Below, one piece after another: positions 42,740 to 51,090 of a stretch of DNA of 64,000 bases. The DNA comes from Bacillota bacterium (GTDB taxonomy: Bacteria > Bacillota > Clostridia > Lachnospirales > Lachnospiraceae). Under the pieces are notes generated by a model. The model ran no database searches and was not told where the DNA came from. It was given only the letters and a program-made list of their open reading frames with translations. The stretch covers positions 1-64,000 of the forward strand of contig JAEZGK010000038.1 of NCBI GenBank assembly GCA_023437365.1, in the 5' to 3' direction. Each line of letters starts with the position of its first letter. The stretch's first letter is position 1. The translations under genes and the position numbers were made by a program.

Positions 42740-43909
42740 TTACTTCTGATATAAAGGAATACTAATCCGGGCTTCTAAACCATCTTTAGTATTATGTAAT
42801 TCAATTGTACCATTCATCTTTTCACAAATGTACTTAACGATATATAATCCAAGCCCTGAGCCCTGCCGGTTCAAGACGTTTTTCCCACGATAAAATTTTT
42901 CAAAGACAAAGGGCATATCTTCATCTGCTATCCCTGTGCCATAGTCTCTGATTACTATGATATAATCGTTTTGAAGGATGGTGGTGCTGATATCAATTTT
43001 ATTGCCTGCATATTTCAAAGAGTTATTAATCAGATTCTCCATTACCTGCTCAAAACGTTTTATATCCAGGAGGAGCACAGCCTTCTGTACCTCACCTCGG
43101 ATCGCAATTTCCTGATTATCTCCAGCGATTCCCTCTATCATCCGAGGGAGTACTTCCTCTATCCTCACCGGTGCTTTTTCTATTTTTATTCTATCCATGT
43201 CGGCCAGTGAGTGCAGGAACAGATCATTCGTCAGCTTCGTTACTTCATCGCATTTCGTCATAATCACCGTAGCATATCGTCTGCGCCGTTCATAATCCGT
43301 ATCCAGACTCGCATCCAGGGCCTCTGCGTATGCACGTATGGATGCAATTGGAGTCTTAATATCATGGGATAAGGTTGCAATTACAGTCTTATTATTATCA
43401 ATTGCCTCCTGTTCACAGTCACGTGCTTTTGTGATTTCACGTCTCATATGGTCAAACGCCCAGGTAAAGGCACCAAAGAAATTTTTACGTTCAACCTTAA
43501 GTTTTGCATCAAAATTACCTTTGGCAAGCTCTTCGGTAAAATCCTTCAGCTTGTCAAAGGGTCGTAATATCACATAATATAAATACCCCAGCACACAAAG
43601 AATAAATAAGATACATATCACATACATTGACCATAATACTCTCTCGGCATCTTTTAACTGACTGTCATTAGAGATACTTATCATTTCCTTTTGTAATGCC
43701 TGTACAGAGGCTTCCAGTTTGTTATAAGCCTCCTGGTTCTGTGTGCTGATTACTTCTTTGGTCAATTGCTCTATTTCGTTCAAGGCCACAATCTGCTCTC
43801 TGCTTCGAGCATCCTCGGAAATATTATACCATTTCATATGAAACAGAACTGTAATTATTGTAATAACAAGAAAAAAGCAGATTGTCATAGTTAACAGCTT
43901 CTTCTTCAT
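42740..43909 (-). CDS. Sensor histidine kinase, HAMP-HisKA type
   Basis: 389 residues from the ATG at 43909 (GGAGAG upstream); a longer frame to 43978 lacks a ribosome site. Membrane segments at about 4-24 and 91-112 enclose an outer loop of about 65 residues. HAMP and HisKA follow, with H182 in TLSHDIKTPIASIRAYAEAL, then an ATPase domain with NLINNSLKYA, DYGTGIADED and GSGLGLYIVK. The short outer loop is larger than that of Bce-type intramembrane kinases. It pairs with the OmpR-type regulator 162 bases upstream and probably controls the ABC transporter that follows. Confidence 0.9.
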   Translation of the reverse strand: MKKKLLTMTICFFLVITIITVLFHMKWYNISEDARSREQIVALNEIEQLTKEVISTQNQEAYNKLEASVQALQKEMISISNDSQLKDAERVLWSMYVICILFILCVLGYLYYVILRPFDKLKDFTEELAKGNFDAKLKVERKNFFGAFTWAFDHMRREITKARDCEQEAIDNNKTVIATLSHDIKTPIASIRAYAEALDASLDTDYERRRRYATVIMTKCDEVTKLTNDLFLHSLADMDRIKIEKAPVRIEEVLPRMIEGIAGDNQEIAIRGEVQKAVLLLDIKRFEQVMENLINNSLKYAGNKIDISTTILQNDYIIVIRDYGTGIADEDMPFVFEKFYRGKNVLNRQGSGLGLYIVKYICEKMNGTIELHNTKDGLEARISIPLYQK

Positions 43910-44071
43910 ATTTCTCTCCATTCCGCCGCACGCGGCTGCACAAACAATACCTGGAAGAAGCTCAAAATGAAATTCCAATGGATCTCATTTTCAAGTTCCT
44001 TTTCAGTAAAAGAGAGTATTCTTTCACTCTTATCTCCCATCCTGTATCATCCTAGAATGAATGCAGTATTT

Positions 44072-44779
44072 TTACATTGAATTAGCTTGCCCGTCCCCTG
44101 GATCGGATAAGCTATACCCAACACCCCAGATTGTTTTGATAAAAATCGGATGTGCCGGATCAGCCTCAAGCTTTTCTCTCAGCCATCTGATATGAACCGA
44201 AATCGTGGATTGCTCCACCTCACTATACATTCCCCATACCTCTCGTAACAGAGTTTCCTTATTGATTACCTTATTTTTATGCTCTGCCATATAGGATAAG
44301 AGATCAAATTCTTTCAGGGACAGAGAAATTTCCGTTCCTGCTTTCTTGACAACCCTGGTACCTGTATCGATCTCTACGTCAGCTATCTTATATGTTTTAT
44401 ATTGTTCAGAAAAGCCATAGGTACGGCGCAGCAATGCATTGACTCTGGATAATAGCTCCTTTAAGGAATATGGTTTTGGGAGATAATCATCTCCACCCAG
44501 GTCCAGCCCGATGATTCTGTCCTGCTCGCTGGTTCTTGCACTTGCGAAAATGATTGGTATGGTGGATATTTTCCGAAGTTCCCTGCAAACCTCAAAGCCT
44601 GTTTCCCTTGGAAGGTTAATATCTAGAATGATCAAATGATATGTATTTTCTTTCAGCAATTCGTAAGCAATATTACTATTCTTTGCAATTGCTACCTGAT
44701 AACCGTAGTCTTCCAGCATATCCGACGTTATCAAAGCTAATGCTTCATCGTCGTCTATGATTAAAATTGTATGCTTCAA
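44072..44779 (-). CDS. OmpR/PhoB-family response regulator
   Basis: 235 residues starting at a TTG (44779) that has a very strong GGGGGAGGG 4 bases upstream. A longer ATG frame to 44848 lacks a ribosome site and would add a sequence not seen in the family. The receiver domain has D9-D11, phospho-acceptor D53 in ILDINLP and K in PKPYSLKEL. The winged-helix domain ends with SVHIRWLREKLEADP and IKTIWGVGYSL. It is the first gene of the set of regulator, kinase, ATPase and permease. Confidence 0.9.
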   Translation of the reverse strand: MKHTILIIDDDEALALITSDMLEDYGYQVAIAKNSNIAYELLKENTYHLIILDINLPRETGFEVCRELRKISTIPIIFASARTSEQDRIIGLDLGGDDYLPKPYSLKELLSRVNALLRRTYGFSEQYKTYKIADVEIDTGTRVVKKAGTEISLSLKEFDLLSYMAEHKNKVINKETLLREVWGMYSEVEQSTISVHIRWLREKLEADPAHPIFIKTIWGVGYSLSDPGDGQANSM

Positions 44780-44990
44780 GAAACCCTCCCCCATCATCCT
44801 ATGATTTATATTCTTCAGAATATCCATCAAGCATAATTGTTCATTCATTTTATACTCACTCTGTTACAATGAAATCCTTTTAATATTATAGCATAATCGA
44901 TATAATGTCTGCCAGCTTTACATTTTTCTGCACATTTGCATAACTCTACTGGAGTTCCGGACCATTCAGGTCTTTTATTCTTCCTACCAT

Positions 44991-45021
44991 AAAAAAAGCG
45001 TACCGTCAATAGTACGCTTTA
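44991..45021 (-). terminator. Terminator after the 45-kb chemoreceptor gene
   Basis: AAAGCGTAC pairs with GTACGCTTT around an 8-base loop, followed by seven T on the minus strand. Confidence 0.87.
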
Positions 45022-45034
45022 ATTAATAAAATAA

Positions 45035-46552
45035 TTATTTCTTAATATATTTATCCAATCTATGAAGAGTGTGAAGCATTTCCTGCAATAAACAAATTAC
45101 ATCTTTTACATTCTTATTATTTTCTTCGCTGATGCCTGCTGCTTCTTCTGAGCTTGCCGATACCTCCTCAGTCGTAGCTGAAATCTGGCTGATATTCTCT
45201 ACAATATTATTGTTCGCATCACTGAGATCGTTTAATTTACCACTGATTACCTCTATAGCATCTACCAGCAGCTTCACATTTGATTTCATGCTGTTAAATA
45301 GCTCCGAAGCTGTTTTAATCAGCTGCTCCTGTTGATCGGTAGCTTCAATGGATTTCTTTACATTACTTGTAGCAAGAGTCGCATGTGAATTTAGTTCATC
45401 GATAATCTGATTGATACCGTCTGTGGAATTCTTGGTCTGATCAGCAAGCTTTCGAATTTCATTTGCAACTACAGCAAAGCCTTTTCCCATTTCACCTGCC
45501 CTCGCCGCTTCAATGCTTGCATTCAGAGATAAAAGATTAGTCTGCTCAGAAATTCCGGCAATCATTGCTGCAATCTCCTGTACAGAATGTGTCTTTTCCA
45601 TCAAACTATTCATCGAGGCCTCTACGTCTGTATTCGTAGCTGCTATGACATCTGATTGTCCTTTCAGATGATTCATAACCTCTAGGCTGTTATGTATGGA
45701 TGTGTTTGAAGCTTCCGCACGAGTAACCATTTCATGAGATATACTTACGGTCTCCTCGATTGATTGTTGAATTTGCTGAGTCATCTTAGTCTGTATCTGG
45801 ACGCTTTCCGCAGTTGATTGCGTACTTAAGGAAATCTCATTTACCGTAGCATTGGTAAGCATCGTAGATTCACCTAATTTATTAACTAATTCATTGGAAG
45901 CATTGGCATTTTCTCTGACGATATTGGAGATATCCAGTACCTCCTCCAGCATCTCACCCTGTGCTTTCTGTTCATCCTTGACGGTATCGACAATATCGGA
46001 ATTGAACTGTATCGATCGGATGGTGGTTCTGTAAACTCCGAAGATAGCCGCCAAAAATATAACCATTGTACCAATTAGGTCAAATTCACTGGAACCGCTG
46101 TTCTTCGTAATTGTAAGGTGATACACACAGTTACTGATGCCGCAGAGCGCGGTGACCCCAGCATAAATGGTTATAACCTTTTTATCAAAAAAAACCACGA
46201 GGGCTGTTAATACTACAATCGATACGAATAATGTCATCTGTTCATTTTCAAACACCAATACGACGAAATAGAGCGGATAAAACAAGGATAACGACTTATA
46301 ACAGAATTTTTTTGAACTCTTATCTCTGATGAACATCAACAGACTCAAAAATGCAAATGTCATACTGATTATAATTAAAACAAGTGGTAGCATACCAAAC
46401 TTCTTGTGAATAAGCTCATAGACACTAAAACCTATCGCCATGACATAATATACAATTAATTCGATTGTCAAAAGCTGATTAGTGACTTCTAATCTGTTAT
46501 TTTCATCCTGAAATCTGCGTGTTGTCCTTAATACTTGTGTTATTTCTGCCAT
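45035..46552 (-). CDS. Methyl-accepting chemotaxis protein with multi-pass membrane sensor
   Basis: 505 residues from the ATG at 46552 (AAAGGAG upstream). The N-terminal half has about six membrane segments (roughly 20-180) and no sizeable outer domain, unlike the 30-kb receptor. HAMP is not evident. The signalling domain carries the hairpin tip EAARAGEMGKGFAVVANEI. Such receptors may sense membrane state, energy, light or small permeant molecules. It is a single-gene unit with its own strong promoter and terminator. Confidence 0.88.
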   Translation of the reverse strand: MAEITQVLRTTRRFQDENNRLEVTNQLLTIELIVYYVMAIGFSVYELIHKKFGMLPLVLIIISMTFAFLSLLMFIRDKSSKKFCYKSLSLFYPLYFVVLVFENEQMTLFVSIVVLTALVVFFDKKVITIYAGVTALCGISNCVYHLTITKNSGSSEFDLIGTMVIFLAAIFGVYRTTIRSIQFNSDIVDTVKDEQKAQGEMLEEVLDISNIVRENANASNELVNKLGESTMLTNATVNEISLSTQSTAESVQIQTKMTQQIQQSIEETVSISHEMVTRAEASNTSIHNSLEVMNHLKGQSDVIAATNTDVEASMNSLMEKTHSVQEIAAMIAGISEQTNLLSLNASIEAARAGEMGKGFAVVANEIRKLADQTKNSTDGINQIIDELNSHATLATSNVKKSIEATDQQEQLIKTASELFNSMKSNVKLLVDAIEVISGKLNDLSDANNNIVENISQISATTEEVSASSEEAAGISEENNKNVKDVICLLQEMLHTLHRLDKYIKK

Positions 46553-46632
46553 TGTCGTTCTCCTTTGAAGTATAGCATGAAAGTTTAGTGTAATGTTAGT
46601 ATTGGTTTTGTATATAAACTTAATCATAAAAT

Positions 46633-46698
46633 AATATAATACTTAAGATATATTATGTCAAATATATATTATGTCAAATATGTATTATATCAAATATT
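46633..46698 (-). promoter_or_regulatory. Promoter of the 45-kb chemoreceptor within tandem 16-bp repeats
   Basis: TTGACA (46656-46661), a 17-base spacer and TATATT (46633-46638) give a good sigma-A promoter. Three tandem 16-bp units of TATTATGTCAAATATA type start at 46651, 46667 and 46683, and each carries a -35-like TTGACA or TTGATA. Confidence 0.65.
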
Positions 46699-46773
46699 TA
46701 TTTACACGATTAGTTATCACAATATTTCCTTGTATAGCTATCACTTGATTGATAATAATTCTTAAGCTGTTTA

Positions 46774-47352
46774 TCACCTTACCCTCACGACACAGGTTAA
46801 AGTTTTGCCCTTTACCTTGGCATATATTATGGTTCTACCCTTCTTCTTTGCTTTTACTCTACCAAATATGCTGACGCTTGCCACTCTCGGATTTGAACTC
46901 TTCCATTGCACATAAGCATTCGAACCTCTGATATAAAGATGCTTTGATCTGCCTATTCTTAAGGTTATCTTCCTTCTATTGATGTCGAGAACATGAACCC
47001 TGCATTTCATCACCTTTTTCCCGACCTTGGCCAAAATGAAGGCCTGGCCTGGCTGATAAGCAAAGATCCTGCCGTGCAGACCGACACCGGCCACACGGAA
47101 ATTCGTTGAAGAGAAGCTCACCCTTTTATTAATGGCGTGTAGCTTTAGATGATATTCTTCTCCTTGGATCAGATAAAGATCTGTGCTACTGAGCCGAAAA
47201 AAGTAATTACGTGGTTTTGTCAAACTTTTGGTACGAAAATAGACAGATGAATTGTCTAATATAAAGCTTATGGTAATTAAAATTATAATGAAAATTATAA
47301 TTCCTTTGATTAGTGTAGAAAACCAACCACGATGCTTACGGCAGCCTTTCAT
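46774..47352 (-). CDS. Membrane-anchored protein with two Big_2 Ig-like domains
   Basis: 192 residues, strongly basic. An N-terminal membrane segment lies at about 14-31 (LIKGIIIFIIILITISFIL). Two Big_2-type beta domains follow: about 52-120, ending ILAKVGKKVMKCRVHV, and about 128-190, with VQWKSSNPRVASVSIFGRVKA and IIYAKVKGKTLTCVVRV. Big_2 domains occur in clostridial surface proteins as spacers or ligand-binding modules. There is no catalytic part. GAGG precedes the ATG. Confidence 0.75.
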   Translation of the reverse strand: MKGCRKHRGWFSTLIKGIIIFIIILITISFILDNSSVYFRTKSLTKPRNYFFRLSSTDLYLIQGEEYHLKLHAINKRVSFSSTNFRVAGVGLHGRIFAYQPGQAFILAKVGKKVMKCRVHVLDINRRKITLRIGRSKHLYIRGSNAYVQWKSSNPRVASVSIFGRVKAKKKGRTIIYAKVKGKTLTCVVRVR

Positions 47353-47480
47353 ATTGCCTCTAATCCAATCAGTCGTATGTGCTACTCCTGATTACTCTTT
47401 TTCTTAATATATCTTATGTGATCCTACAGTCCTACCATGATATCAATTGATAAATCCATAGGCTTCAGAAGAGAAAACAG

Positions 47481-47570
47481 AAAAGAGCTGCTGTAAAACA
47501 TGCTGTCAGCTTCAGGCAAGGATAATATACCCCTGTCTAAGCGATCAAAAAGTTTTACAACAACCCTTAG
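47481..47570. repeat. Degenerate palindrome related to the 27-kb element
   Basis: GAGCTGCTGTAAAAC and GTTTTACAACAACCC form an imperfect inverted repeat about 90 bases across. The arms resemble the terminal repeats of the 26954-27171 element (about two thirds identical), and AAGGATA occurs inside both. It lies downstream of pdp in a 308-base gap that holds nothing else. Confidence 0.5.
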
Positions 47571-47660
47571 TAGTTGCTTTATTATTCAAAATTATTATTA
47601 GATGATAATCAGGCTTCGTATCTCCATCCCTAACCTTAGCTCGTAAGCTTCTATGCTTGA

Positions 47661-48986
47661 TCAGAATTCGATGACTTTATCCTTAGTTACAACGGCATAG
47701 ACGTTCTTTGGCTTTTGAGGCTCTGTCTTACTGAGCAGATAAGCTCCGGTCAGCCTCTTTTTGGCTTCTGCCAGCTTGCGGCTGTCATTTGCGTAAAGAG
47801 TTGCAAGAGCATCTCCTTTGCTGACACGATCACCCAGCTTTTTATGAATCTTAATACCCACCGTCAGATCGATGATGCTTTCCTTAGTCTCTCTTCCGCC
47901 GCCGAGAATGAGGGAGGTCATCCCAACCTCATCCGTATGAATGAAGCTTACATAACCCTCCTCCCAAGCCGTAACCTCATCCACCAGGCTTGCTTTCGGG
48001 AATAAATCAGTATCATGCACAGCACGGTTGTCACCGCCCTGAGCTTTCACAAATTCAGCGAGCTTATTCAGTGCACTTCCGTCCTCGATGGTCTTCTCCA
48101 GCATCGCTACTGCTTCCTCGACATCCTTCGCTATCCCTGCTCCGACCACCATATAGGAGGCCAGGGTAAGAGCCTCTTCAAGAAGATCCTTCGGTCCTTC
48201 TCCACGTAAGGTGTCGATAGCTTCGATTACCTCAAGGGTATTTCCTACCGCAGAGCCCAGGGGTTGATTCATATCTGTAATCACTCCATAGGTCTTTCTT
48301 CCTGCGATTGTGCCGATCTGAACCATTTCCTTAGCTAGTGCCAGGGAAGCTTCATAGGTTTTCATAAAGGCACCGCTTCCGGTCTTTACATCCAGTACGA
48401 TTACATCTGAGCCGGACGCAATTTTCTTGCTCATGATACTGCTGGCGATCAGGGAAATATTATCGATTGTAGCTGTCACATCGCGCAGAGCGTATATTTT
48501 TTTGTCCGCAGGAGCAAGATTGGCAGTCTGTCCGACAATCGCCATCTTAATAGAATTCACATTTGCAATAAACTGCTCTGTAGAAATGGAGGTGGAGAAG
48601 CCAGGAAAGCTTTCCAGCTTATCGATGGTTCCACCGGTATGTCCCAGCCCTCTGCCGGACATTTTGGCTACCGGAATTCCTAGGGCAGCAACCATGGGGC
48701 TCAGTACCAAGGAGGTCTTATCTCCAACACCGCCTGTACTGTGCTTATCCACCTTGACACCCTCTATCCTGGACAGATCCAGCAGATCACCGCTTTTCGC
48801 CATCGCAACCGTCAATGCAGCCGTCTCCTCATGATTCATACCATTTAAGCATACCGCCATCAGGAAGGCTGACATCTGATAATCCGGAAGCTCTCCCAGG
48901 GTATATCCATGAACAATGAATTCGATTTCTTCCGTAGTCAGGCTTTCCTTATTCTTCTTCTTATTAATCAAATCATACATCTTCAT
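47661..48986 (-). CDS. pdp: Pyrimidine-nucleoside phosphorylase
   Basis: Cytoplasmic salvage enzyme of 441 residues that splits uridine, deoxyuridine and thymidine with phosphate. The family signature is SGRGLGHTGGTIDKLES, with the phosphate/K-binding segment VDKHSTGGVGDKTSL and the pyrimidine site near RDVTATIDN. The start at 48986 gives MKMYDLINKK, as in homologues; longer frames have no better ribosome site. It stands alone with its own promoter. In Bacillus it clusters with deoxyribose genes, which are not seen here. Confidence 0.94.
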   Translation of the reverse strand: MKMYDLINKKKNKESLTTEEIEFIVHGYTLGELPDYQMSAFLMAVCLNGMNHEETAALTVAMAKSGDLLDLSRIEGVKVDKHSTGGVGDKTSLVLSPMVAALGIPVAKMSGRGLGHTGGTIDKLESFPGFSTSISTEQFIANVNSIKMAIVGQTANLAPADKKIYALRDVTATIDNISLIASSIMSKKIASGSDVIVLDVKTGSGAFMKTYEASLALAKEMVQIGTIAGRKTYGVITDMNQPLGSAVGNTLEVIEAIDTLRGEGPKDLLEEALTLASYMVVGAGIAKDVEEAVAMLEKTIEDGSALNKLAEFVKAQGGDNRAVHDTDLFPKASLVDEVTAWEEGYVSFIHTDEVGMTSLILGGGRETKESIIDLTVGIKIHKKLGDRVSKGDALATLYANDSRKLAEAKKRLTGAYLLSKTEPQKPKNVYAVVTKDKVIEF

Positions 48987-49015
48987 TAGCTTCACCGCAC
49001 CTTTCGTCACTCTAT

Positions 49016-49043
49016 ATTATAATACCTTGTTTTTTAATTGTAA
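49016..49043 (-). promoter_or_regulatory. Promoter of pdp
   Basis: TTACAA (49038-49043), a 16-base spacer and TATAAT (49016-49021) on the minus strand, 30 bases before the chosen start. The remaining 458-base gap to aroF holds the GNAT remnant and the aroF promoter. Confidence 0.5.
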
Positions 49044-49248
49044 TACTTCTATTATATACCAAAGCAATTGAAAAACCATCCCTTATGTCTGAAGTTTTCG
49101 AAATAATTCGCAGTTATTTCATTCCTGAAAGCTTAGGTTGAGAATAACTTTTTCATGTTATATAATAACAATATTATCTATTCACACTTGTATCACATAC
49201 GGCAATGAATAATAAATATATTTGAATAAATATAAAAAGGAGAATAGG

Positions 49249-49356
49249 ATGCAGGCCATACAGTTATATCAAAGAAATGGTTACCATAGGATTGAGTCCT
49301 ATGGCCATTATCAGGATAAACCTGAGTCAACATGCTTCGAAAAAATTCTTAAATGA
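49249..49356 (+). pseudogene. C-terminal remnant of a GNAT acetyltransferase
   Basis: A 35-codon frame with a good ribosome site (AAGGAG, 7 bases before ATG) encodes AIQLYQRNGYHRIESYGHYQ and ends PESTCFEKILK. This is the usual end of a GNAT protein: the acetyl-CoA-side helix, strand and final strand. No related sequence precedes the ATG. It is therefore a truncated remnant, or just possibly a tiny expressed peptide. Confidence 0.6.
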
Positions 49357-49384
49357 AAATTTATACATAAATTTGAATATATCA

Positions 49385-49413
49385 TTGACGCAGCAGATAA
49401 AAAAGGATACAAT
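49385..49413 (+). promoter_or_regulatory. Promoter of the DAHP synthase gene
   Basis: TTGACG (49385-49390), exactly 17 bases and TACAAT (49408-49413). The leader is only about 25 bases, so there is no room for a riboswitch or attenuator. Confidence 0.75.
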
Positions 49414-49444
49414 AAATCAACATAAAATTTGGGAGGCTTAGGCT

Positions 49445-50473
49445 ATGAGTTTTAAATTTTTAAAAGAAGTTATTACACCGGAGGAGTTGGTGAAAGCATA
49501 TCCCATGCCTGCAAGAGATGTTCTTTGCAAAAAAGATAGGGATAAGCAGATCAAAGATGCCATTACCGGCGCATCGAATAAATTCTTGGTTATTATCGGT
49601 CCCTGTTCCGCAGATAATGAGGACGCGGTCTGTGATTATATCTCCAGGCTATCTAAGATTCAGGATAAAGTTAAGGATAAGGTAATCATTATTCCTCGTA
49701 TCTATACAAATAAACCCAGAACCACCGGAGAAGGCTACAAGGGAATGGTACATCAACCGGATCCCGAGAAGGAGCCTGATCTTCAGGAGGGGTTAATAGC
49801 TATGAGAAAGATGCATCTTCGCGCTATTGCAGAAAGTGGTCTCACCTCTGCAGATGAGATGCTCTATCCTGAAAATTGGCCCTATGTCGAAGATATCCTC
49901 TCCTATGTCGCAGTAGGTGCCCGCTCTGTGGAAGACCAGCAGCACCGTCTTACCATCAGCGGTATGGATGTTCCTGCCGGAATGAAGAACCCTACCAGCG
50001 GTGATTTCTCCGTAATGTTGAATTCTGTTGTTGCTGCGCAGGCAAGTCATACCTTCCTTTATCGCACCTGGGAAGTACAGACCTCCGGTAACCCTCTTGC
50101 ACATACCATCCTTCGGGGTGCTGTCAATAAGCATGGGCAATCTATTCCGAACTATCACTACGAAGACTTAAATCTACTCGTATCCATGTACAATGAGCGT
50201 GATCTCGTAAATCCTGCCATTATCGTGGATGCTAACCATGCGAATTCCAACAAACAGTATCTGGAGCAGATCCGTATTGTAAAAGAGGTTCTTCACAGCC
50301 GCAGATTATCAACGGATATTGCAAGTATGGTCAAGGGAGTCATGATTGAAAGCTATATTGAGGGCGGAAGCCAAAAGGTACACGATCATATCTATGGTAA
50401 ATCCATCACCGATCCCTGCCTTGGCTGGGAAGATTCAGAGAAATTAATCTATACTATCGCTGACAATATTTAG
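49445..50473 (+). CDS. aroF: 3-deoxy-7-phosphoheptulonate synthase (class I, AroFGH type)
   Basis: First enzyme of the shikimate pathway, joining phosphoenolpyruvate and erythrose 4-phosphate. The 342-residue length and motifs match the AroF/G/H group: IGPCSADN (metal and PEP site), RIYTNKPRTTGEGYKG (with the KPRT phosphate site), AVGARSVEDQQHR and VDANHANSNKQ. GGGAGGC precedes the ATG. It is one of the few plus-strand genes. The metal Cys is in GPCSAD. Feedback control by an aromatic amino acid is likely for the class but the specificity cannot be read. Confidence 0.94.
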   Translation: MSFKFLKEVITPEELVKAYPMPARDVLCKKDRDKQIKDAITGASNKFLVIIGPCSADNEDAVCDYISRLSKIQDKVKDKVIIIPRIYTNKPRTTGEGYKGMVHQPDPEKEPDLQEGLIAMRKMHLRAIAESGLTSADEMLYPENWPYVEDILSYVAVGARSVEDQQHRLTISGMDVPAGMKNPTSGDFSVMLNSVVAAQASHTFLYRTWEVQTSGNPLAHTILRGAVNKHGQSIPNYHYEDLNLLVSMYNERDLVNPAIIVDANHANSNKQYLEQIRIVKEVLHSRRLSTDIASMVKGVMIESYIEGGSQKVHDHIYGKSITDPCLGWEDSEKLIYTIADNI

Positions 50474-50509
50474 CCGGCGGTTGTGCTAAAACGCGGAAAT
50501 GAGGTATAT

Positions 50510-50929
50510 ATGAAGACAGAATATGAATTTATCTATCAGCTTTCCGAAAAGCATGTTCCGAATTTATTGACGCTGTTTCAAGACGCACCTTGGGCTACAG
50601 ACAGAAAATCGGAGGATATCAGAGTAATGCTGAAAAACAGCTGGACCTGTGCTGCTATCGATAAAAGCAACGGAAAAATCATTGCCTTTAACAGAGTCCT
50701 TTCGGATCATGTCTACCGTGCATTTATCTATGATGTTATTGTCGCAGCAGATTACAGAGGACAGGGTTTTGGAAGATTGATTGTCGAACATACAGTAAAT
50801 CACGAGAATTTTAAAGATGTCGAGCGTCTCGAGCTGTATTGCCGAGACCACAATGTGGAGTTCTACGAAAAGCTTGGTTTTGAAAAACTGAAGGACTTGA
50901 CAAATCTAATGAGATTTAAAAGAAGCTAA
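50510..50929 (+). CDS. GNAT-family N-acetyltransferase
   Basis: 139 residues from the ATG at 50510, which has GAGGT upstream. The acetyl-CoA motif is VIVAADYRGQGFGRLI (Q/R-x-x-G-x-G/A form), and the C-terminal half ends RDHNVEFYEKLGFEKL. This resembles the small stand-alone GNATs of the GNA1-like type. It lies 36 bases after aroF on the same strand, so it is co-transcribed. The substrate is unknown. A remnant of another GNAT lies just upstream of aroF. Confidence 0.85.
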   Translation: MKTEYEFIYQLSEKHVPNLLTLFQDAPWATDRKSEDIRVMLKNSWTCAAIDKSNGKIIAFNRVLSDHVYRAFIYDVIVAADYRGQGFGRLIVEHTVNHENFKDVERLELYCRDHNVEFYEKLGFEKLKDLTNLMRFKRS

Positions 50930-50943
50930 TTATATACATAAAT

Positions 50944-51014
50944 GAGGCTATTTCAAAATAAGGTGTTCTCAGATTCTGTGGGAGCAATCATTCCCTTTAT
51001 TTTGAAACAGCCTC
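50944..51014. terminator. Bidirectional terminator between GNAT and xerD
   Basis: GAGGCT-A-TTTCAAAATAA and its near-perfect complement form a stem of about 20 bp with one mismatch and one unpaired base around a loop of about 30 bases. It lies between the two convergent genes, and A/T-rich flanks allow termination in both directions. Confidence 0.75.
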
Positions 51015-51090
51015 TTCTATTGTGATCCCGCTTAGCAGGACCATGTTTATTGCTTTACCGTTATTTAAGCTTCATTGTTTGACTAGTCAG

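Noticed and set aside
39524..44779. Bce-type antimicrobial peptide detoxification module
   Set aside because: The permease has two large outer domains and the kinase has a 65-residue outer loop, unlike BceB and BceS. A general FtsX/LolD exporter with a two-component system is the safer call.
49141..49444. Riboswitch or T-box leader for aroF
   Set aside because: A good promoter lies only about 30 bases before the start codon, so the mRNA leader is too short; the upstream sequence is explained by the GNAT remnant.
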